Source: Ptychodera flava
Taxonomy: Eukaryota > Hemichordata > Enteropneusta > Ptychoderidae
Reading direction: 5' to 3'
Assembly (NCBI RefSeq): GCF_041260155.1
Contig: NC_091929.1
Location: 40,650,244-40,714,243, forward strand
DNA length: 64,000 nt
Shown: positions 59,421 to 64,000 of the stretch, piece by piece
Numbering within the stretch: position 1 is the first letter of the stretch
Layout: each line of letters begins with the position of its first letter
Position numbers and translations under genes: made by a program
Notes under the pieces: model-generated
What the model saw: only the letters and a program-made list of their open reading frames with translations
Database searches by the model: none
What the model was told of the DNA's origin: nothing

Positions 59421-62400
59421 AGGACACAAAAAAAATATGAAGCTTACTATGTATATTAAAGAGGGAGAATTATATTGTATAAGTAAAAGACAATTTGCGT
59501 TTTCTTGTCATTTAACTTATAATTTGCTCATCTAATGAGCTTTCACAGTTTGGCATATAAAGTTTGAAGGACTTGATCAAAAGCAACTACACTTTTAATA
59601 CAATGACAGCAGTAAAAGACATTTGGTACTTTTATTTCATCTAATTGCATATGGCTTCGTGTACCGTATAGAAAAGAGCTCGTCCTGTCTGCGGCTGCGC
59701 TACTTTTTTGCTTGTGAACAATGATTCTTCCCTGAAATTGACTATGAATGTCGAGGAAATGTGAAGCAGATTCATCATTTGATGCATGTTAATAGTTCAC
59801 CAGTTTTGCAGTTTTTAATTTCTAATCACAGCAAGAGTTTGCCGAACAAACTTTCATTACGTCCTTTGTCTATATAAAGCTGCTTTAGCCGCAGTACCCA
59901 ATTTGTGGTACAGCCACCATTTGAACAATATGGATATTTACATGGAATTTGCAATATGTGTGCTTAGCAACAGACCTGTCGTATTGGTCCCCCACGCGCA
60001 AACTGACCATTAGGGATGGTGATTAAATATGCCTACAGCTCTAAATGAGGGTATTAGATAAAGCCTAAAGCTCCTTATAAGTTGCAGTTTGAACGTTATA
60101 AATTTAGAGTGACTATTGCATTTCTCAGGTAATATTTTTAGCCAATAGTACAATTCTTCTTGATGCTAAAATTTGTGCATATCCAAATGATCTTGGTTCA
60201 TCAACACTTCCAATCGTAGTAGTACGTTGCCAGACTAGTTTCGACAGCTTTAGGGCAAAGGATACATGTCAGACAGTTTCTACTATTCTCAGTTAAGAGA
60301 ACACAATCAGTAATGATTAAGGTCATCTATCGCCTCAGTAGTTACTATGGTTGTTGATAAAGTTTTACTTAGTAACAGTTTGTGTGATGTTACCTCGCAT
60401 TTAGATAGATGGTGTGCGAGATGACAGCTGACCTGCCTAAATGTCTAAGTAGAAGAGTCAACAGTGATTTTAATATTAACAATAAAACATAAAGGTGTGT
60501 CCACTTGTACCCCTGTAGAATCCTGTAGTGTATTTCACATCGTAAAATGTATTTTTGATCCAATGTCATGGTCATCAAAGCTAAAATGACTTCCGACCAA
60601 AATCAATTTGCCCTGTACTTTCCTATGAGTAAACGGTAAACATGCACTGTTCCAGTTGATATCTTCTGTCGCCATGGCAACCATTTTGGCATTTTTAACG
60701 CGTAAATAGTCAACCGACTTAAAGTTGGCTGAACAGTAACTGCAGATAGAATTAAATATACTTCAGTAGATCTAGTGAACTTAACCCAGACTCTGATGTT
60801 TTCGCCACTCAGATTTTTAGTATTTATTTTACAAATTTTGCAACCTAAACTGTTTCATTTCCTGTCAACATAAATATGTGAAGCTTGACTGGCTTGTTAC
60901 AGTAGTTGTATTTCTTTCCTGTGATCGTCTGCGTGTAACTGCTCCCACCCTTTCTTAAAGCTACATGTACTTCGATGATTTACAACACGACAAACACGGT
61001 TGACTGACCTCAGCAAATCAGTTGATATCTGCTTTTCAGAGTCGTTCGGAAAGAGTTTGCGTAAGGATATCTTGTCACAACCGTTGGATTTATAATTGAT
61101 TAACATCGCCCTTTCCACACTGCCTGGCGTATTCTGACATTTTACTGATCAACATCAATATGTGCTGACTGCAGCGGGCCAAGATATAAACCGAACCGGC
61201 ACTTACGCTTAAGCCCTCCCTCCCGGCCCTGTTTTTAACTTTGAAAATATCGCTTCATTCACTTGCATGTTACGTACTTCAAATAAATATCGTTTGCGAC
61301 GAGTATTATACAAGCAATAATAAAATGAAATATTCATTGATGACAAATACAAAATTATAAAATGTATGGTGATCATTCCTAATGTAGCGAAGTACTCAAT
61401 TAGTAACAGGCTATGACATTTGACATCAAAGAACAACCCAGCCAGACACTACATCACTTCAGCAGCAGAACATGGTATGGCGGTGTATACTTAGAATTTC
61501 ATATTCACGTCTTTCGACATTATACAGAATCATTCTCGGATCAACAGAAAAATATCTAACGTCTGATCAAATACTACACATGGTAACAAACAAAATTAAA
61601 ATTTTCATGACAGAATGCGCCTCGGGACAGATGTTTTCAATATTTTTCTGATTTAGCTTTTTAGGGGCTCAGTGGAAAGCCCTAGGAGTAAGAAGAACTT
61701 TCCCTGCCTCATTTTTTTTAAATTTGGAAATAGTATTTTTCCGATAGAGTTAACAAAGGGGTGCTGGCCATTTTGAATTTCAAATAATTATCGGCAAATG
61801 TTTGATAATTTTTTTCCATAGTACCAAGGTTTACAAGATGACGCCAGATTTTTTGGTTTTATTTTGCAAAGATAATAGTTGAAATTTTCATTGGAGAAAG
61901 TTTGACCAACATTTCAAGTCTTGCAATTTCGAGGCACATATTTCCTTAAAGACACAGCACGGTATGCGCGATCTGCAGTATATATTCAGCCACAGAGAAA
62001 AGAATACTCAAAAATGCTTTTACCGATGAGTTCCCCTTCATTCTGCAATAACAAATGTATGCATAACATGAGTAAAATAATGTTAAACACATAAAAGTGA
62101 AACATTCATTTTCTGATGCAACAGCCGATTTCCTCTCATTTTAGTTATTACTGTTCAGGTGCCGCCAACGAAGCTGTTCGTGCAAAAAGGTGTTCGTACG
62201 AGTTTTTTTCAGCGAACGGGCAAATTTAAAATTTTACCAGCGGGAGGGTGAAAAGTCATCATTTATAGTGGGCGGGGAGGAAATTTCAGTTTTACAGTGG
62301 GCGGGGAGAAACTTTCTGGCAGTAGGTACCGAACATTAGGTACAGGGAGGGGGATGTTATGGTAAATAGAACTTACGGGAAGATTTAGAAACTAATTCGG

Positions 62401-63022
62401 GGGGGTCAATATCCAAAAATTGAATGATAAGATTTTGCTTGCGCAGTTTTGCGTTGATCTTGGTATGTACATGTATATTGCATCCATGCTAGGGCTGAAC
62501 GAAATCATACTGGGTGTTAGATAAATAATTGGGTAAATGAAATGTACATGTGGGAATATAAGTGAGCAATGAGGAATTTTAGTGATGGGGAAATGGCATT
62601 GGGAAGCGAGGAGCGGACAGGCATAGGTACTGGCGGGCAGTGAGCACCATGCATAATTCAGTGGGGGGGGGCCATATTTTTCCCCTTGTACCAGTTGCAG
62701 GGCAGTTACGAACAGCTTGCTTGTCACTCTAAATATTTGGGTCAAGGTCAAAATCAATAGGTTGGTTCATGAAGGTAAACAAAAACCAAACAATGGAAAA
62801 CTACATGTACTGTAAATGAATTCAATAATAGCAACGCGGCTTCGTATATTGCTCTATTTGAGTTAAATTTATCTTAATCGCCTGTAGGGGCGTAATCGGC
62901 ATACTGGTAAGTTTCTAGCGAATATGACGCCATTAGGTGGCCTGTCAGTATAAATGTTGTACGCCTTCTCATGCAGTGTTAGTTTTTATGAGTCATCGTT
63001 AACCCTTTTTAATATCTAACAG
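59421..63022. other. Intergenic DNA upstream of gene 3
   Basis: No domains seen. Small G-rich tandem doublets (AGTGGGCGGGGAG) occur at 62267-62310. Any promoter or 5' UTR exon of gene 3 should lie here or upstream. Confidence 0.4.
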
Positions 63023-63792
63023 GCATTAACAACAATAACCTAAACGACGAACGACGAGCCATGGACCTTCGACAAAAAAGAATACTTTCGGAAAACCTGC
63101 AGTTTTTCACAAGTAAACTAAAAGTGAAAGAAGTAATCGAATACACAAGAGAGAAATATCCAACTATTATAACAGATGGTGATGTGATGTCGTTGAATGT
63201 AAGTAATATTGTTTCCGATGATCAAGTTAAGGTTGCTCGTAAACAAAAATATGAATAAACCCATAACTTATGAAAAAAGGTATGACTTACTCATTTGTAC
63301 TATTATTACTGTACTTTTGAGAGAAAGGGAGGGAGGGGAGAAAGGCAAATATGACTTAGATGAATCATATTTACAGATTTTCTTGATTATATTTGTCATA
63401 TATTGTTGTTTCAATTACTTGTTTGTGTTAGGCTATGGAATCGCTAGGGGAGGGAAGGAGGGGAGAGACAGACAGACAGACAGAGAGACAGAGACAAAGA
63501 CAGAGAGTGTGTGTTCATCTATGGTATGCTATGGTCTGTACCAATCAATCAACTTTTTTTCCAATTGTAAATAATTGTACCGTTAGTTGTCAGTCAGAAA
63601 GCTTTCCTTTCCTTTAAAATTCATTGTAGATGCGAAAACAAGATGCGCGGGCATCCTATCTGCTAGACATATTCAGACGTACCCCAAACGGGTACAGCAT
63701 ACTCTATGAGATATTGGAGGAAACAAACCACTCACATACTGTGTTGAAAACGTTAGATTCGGAGAGACATGACGAAAGTAGAGCTCGTCGAG
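63023..63792 (+). CDS. CARD/coiled-coil/Death adaptor gene 3, first two exons (runs off window)
   Basis: Exon 63023-63198 (Met 63061; acceptor ATCTAACAG; donor GTAAGT) encodes MDLRQKRILSENLQFFTSKL and REKYPTIITDGDVMSLN. Exon 63630-63792 (acceptor ATTGTAG, donor GTGAGT) encodes DARASYLLDIFRRTPNGYSI, LYEILEETNHSHTVLKTLD and an ESRARR tail. Together they form a complete CARD with the same phases (0, then 1) and exon lengths as gene 1 (138 and 163 coding bases), without defects. The linker, coiled-coil and Death exons are expected beyond 64000; that is inference from genes 1 and 2. Confidence 0.8.
63458..63506. repeat. (GACA/GAGA)n simple repeat in gene 3 intron 1
   Basis: AGACAGACAGACAGACAGAG run inside the CARD intron. 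Confidence 0.85.
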
Positions 63793-63939
63793 GTGAGTTA
63801 ATGACTTAATTATATATAATTGTGACTGTTGGTGTTCAGTGGGACTCATGTCATCAGACTGCGAGTTTTTTCGGACTGTGTGTCCGCCATTAAAGGAAGA
63901 TGTTTAGAATTTGACTTAGTTTGTTTAAAGTCAAGCTGT

Positions 63940-64000
63940 ATGTATGTATGTATGTATGTATGTATGTATGTATGTATGTATGTGTGTATGTGTGTGTATG
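63940..64000. repeat. (TATG)n microsatellite at window edge
   Basis: Tetranucleotide TATG/TGTATG run continuing to the last base, in gene 3 intron 2. Confidence 0.93.

Overview
This window is AT-rich metazoan genomic DNA, not bacterial. Genes are split into short exons with GT-AG borders. Long introns and intergenic stretches hold microsatellites, degenerate tandem repeats and decayed retroelements (non-LTR LINEs, Penelope-like elements, a Ty3/Gypsy integrase remnant, tRNA-derived SINEs). The element types and an expanded CARD/Death gene family fit a marine invertebrate such as a hemichordate, cephalochordate or lophotrochozoan. I cannot fix the species from the sequence alone.

The only host genes I can support are three paralogues in a head-to-tail array on the + strand. 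Gene 1 spans 7332-13254 and looks broken. Gene 2 spans 32959-53456, is intact, has 7 coding exons and predicts a 355-residue protein. Gene 3 starts at 63023 and runs off the right edge. The coding plan is CARD (two exons, split by a phase-0 intron), then a short Gly/Ser/Gln-rich linker exon, then coiled-coil exons (three in gene 2; gene 1 also keeps three), then a C-terminal Death domain exon. This resembles the CARD-Death adaptor CRADD/RAIDD with an inserted coiled-coil spacer. All internal exons after the CARD are symmetric phase 1-1, so modules can be duplicated or dropped without frame change. Gene 1 shows this: its linker exon lies in a tandem repeat and is present three times. Gene 1 also carries five single-base losses relative to the expected frame, so it is either a pseudogene or affected by consensus errors.

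Layout: 1-1441 decayed CR1/Jockey-like LINE (-); 1443-3475, 5985-6420 and 17050-18340 three copies of a segmental repeat; 7332-13254 CARD/Death gene 1; 15134-15223 CT microsatellite; 22753-22905 foldback; 23997-24440 degenerate tandem repeat; 26420-29480 Penelope-like element with GIY-YIG ahead of the RT (+, broken); 32959-53456 gene 2, whose 14.7-kb first intron holds SINE pieces, a dead Gypsy integrase (-), about 540-bp repeats in tandem and inverted orientation, a mobile-element-like ORF with a hairpin, very long trinucleotide arrays and a 5'-truncated LINE (+); 55855-56393 GIY-YIG remnant of a second Penelope-like family (-); 57060-57250 SINE; 58780-59420 degenerate tandem repeat; 63023 onward gene 3.

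Functionally, CARD and Death domains are homotypic assembly modules. The array probably encodes adaptors that link a Death-domain partner to a CARD partner, such as a caspase, with the coiled coil setting oligomerisation or reach. That role is inferred from domain order only.
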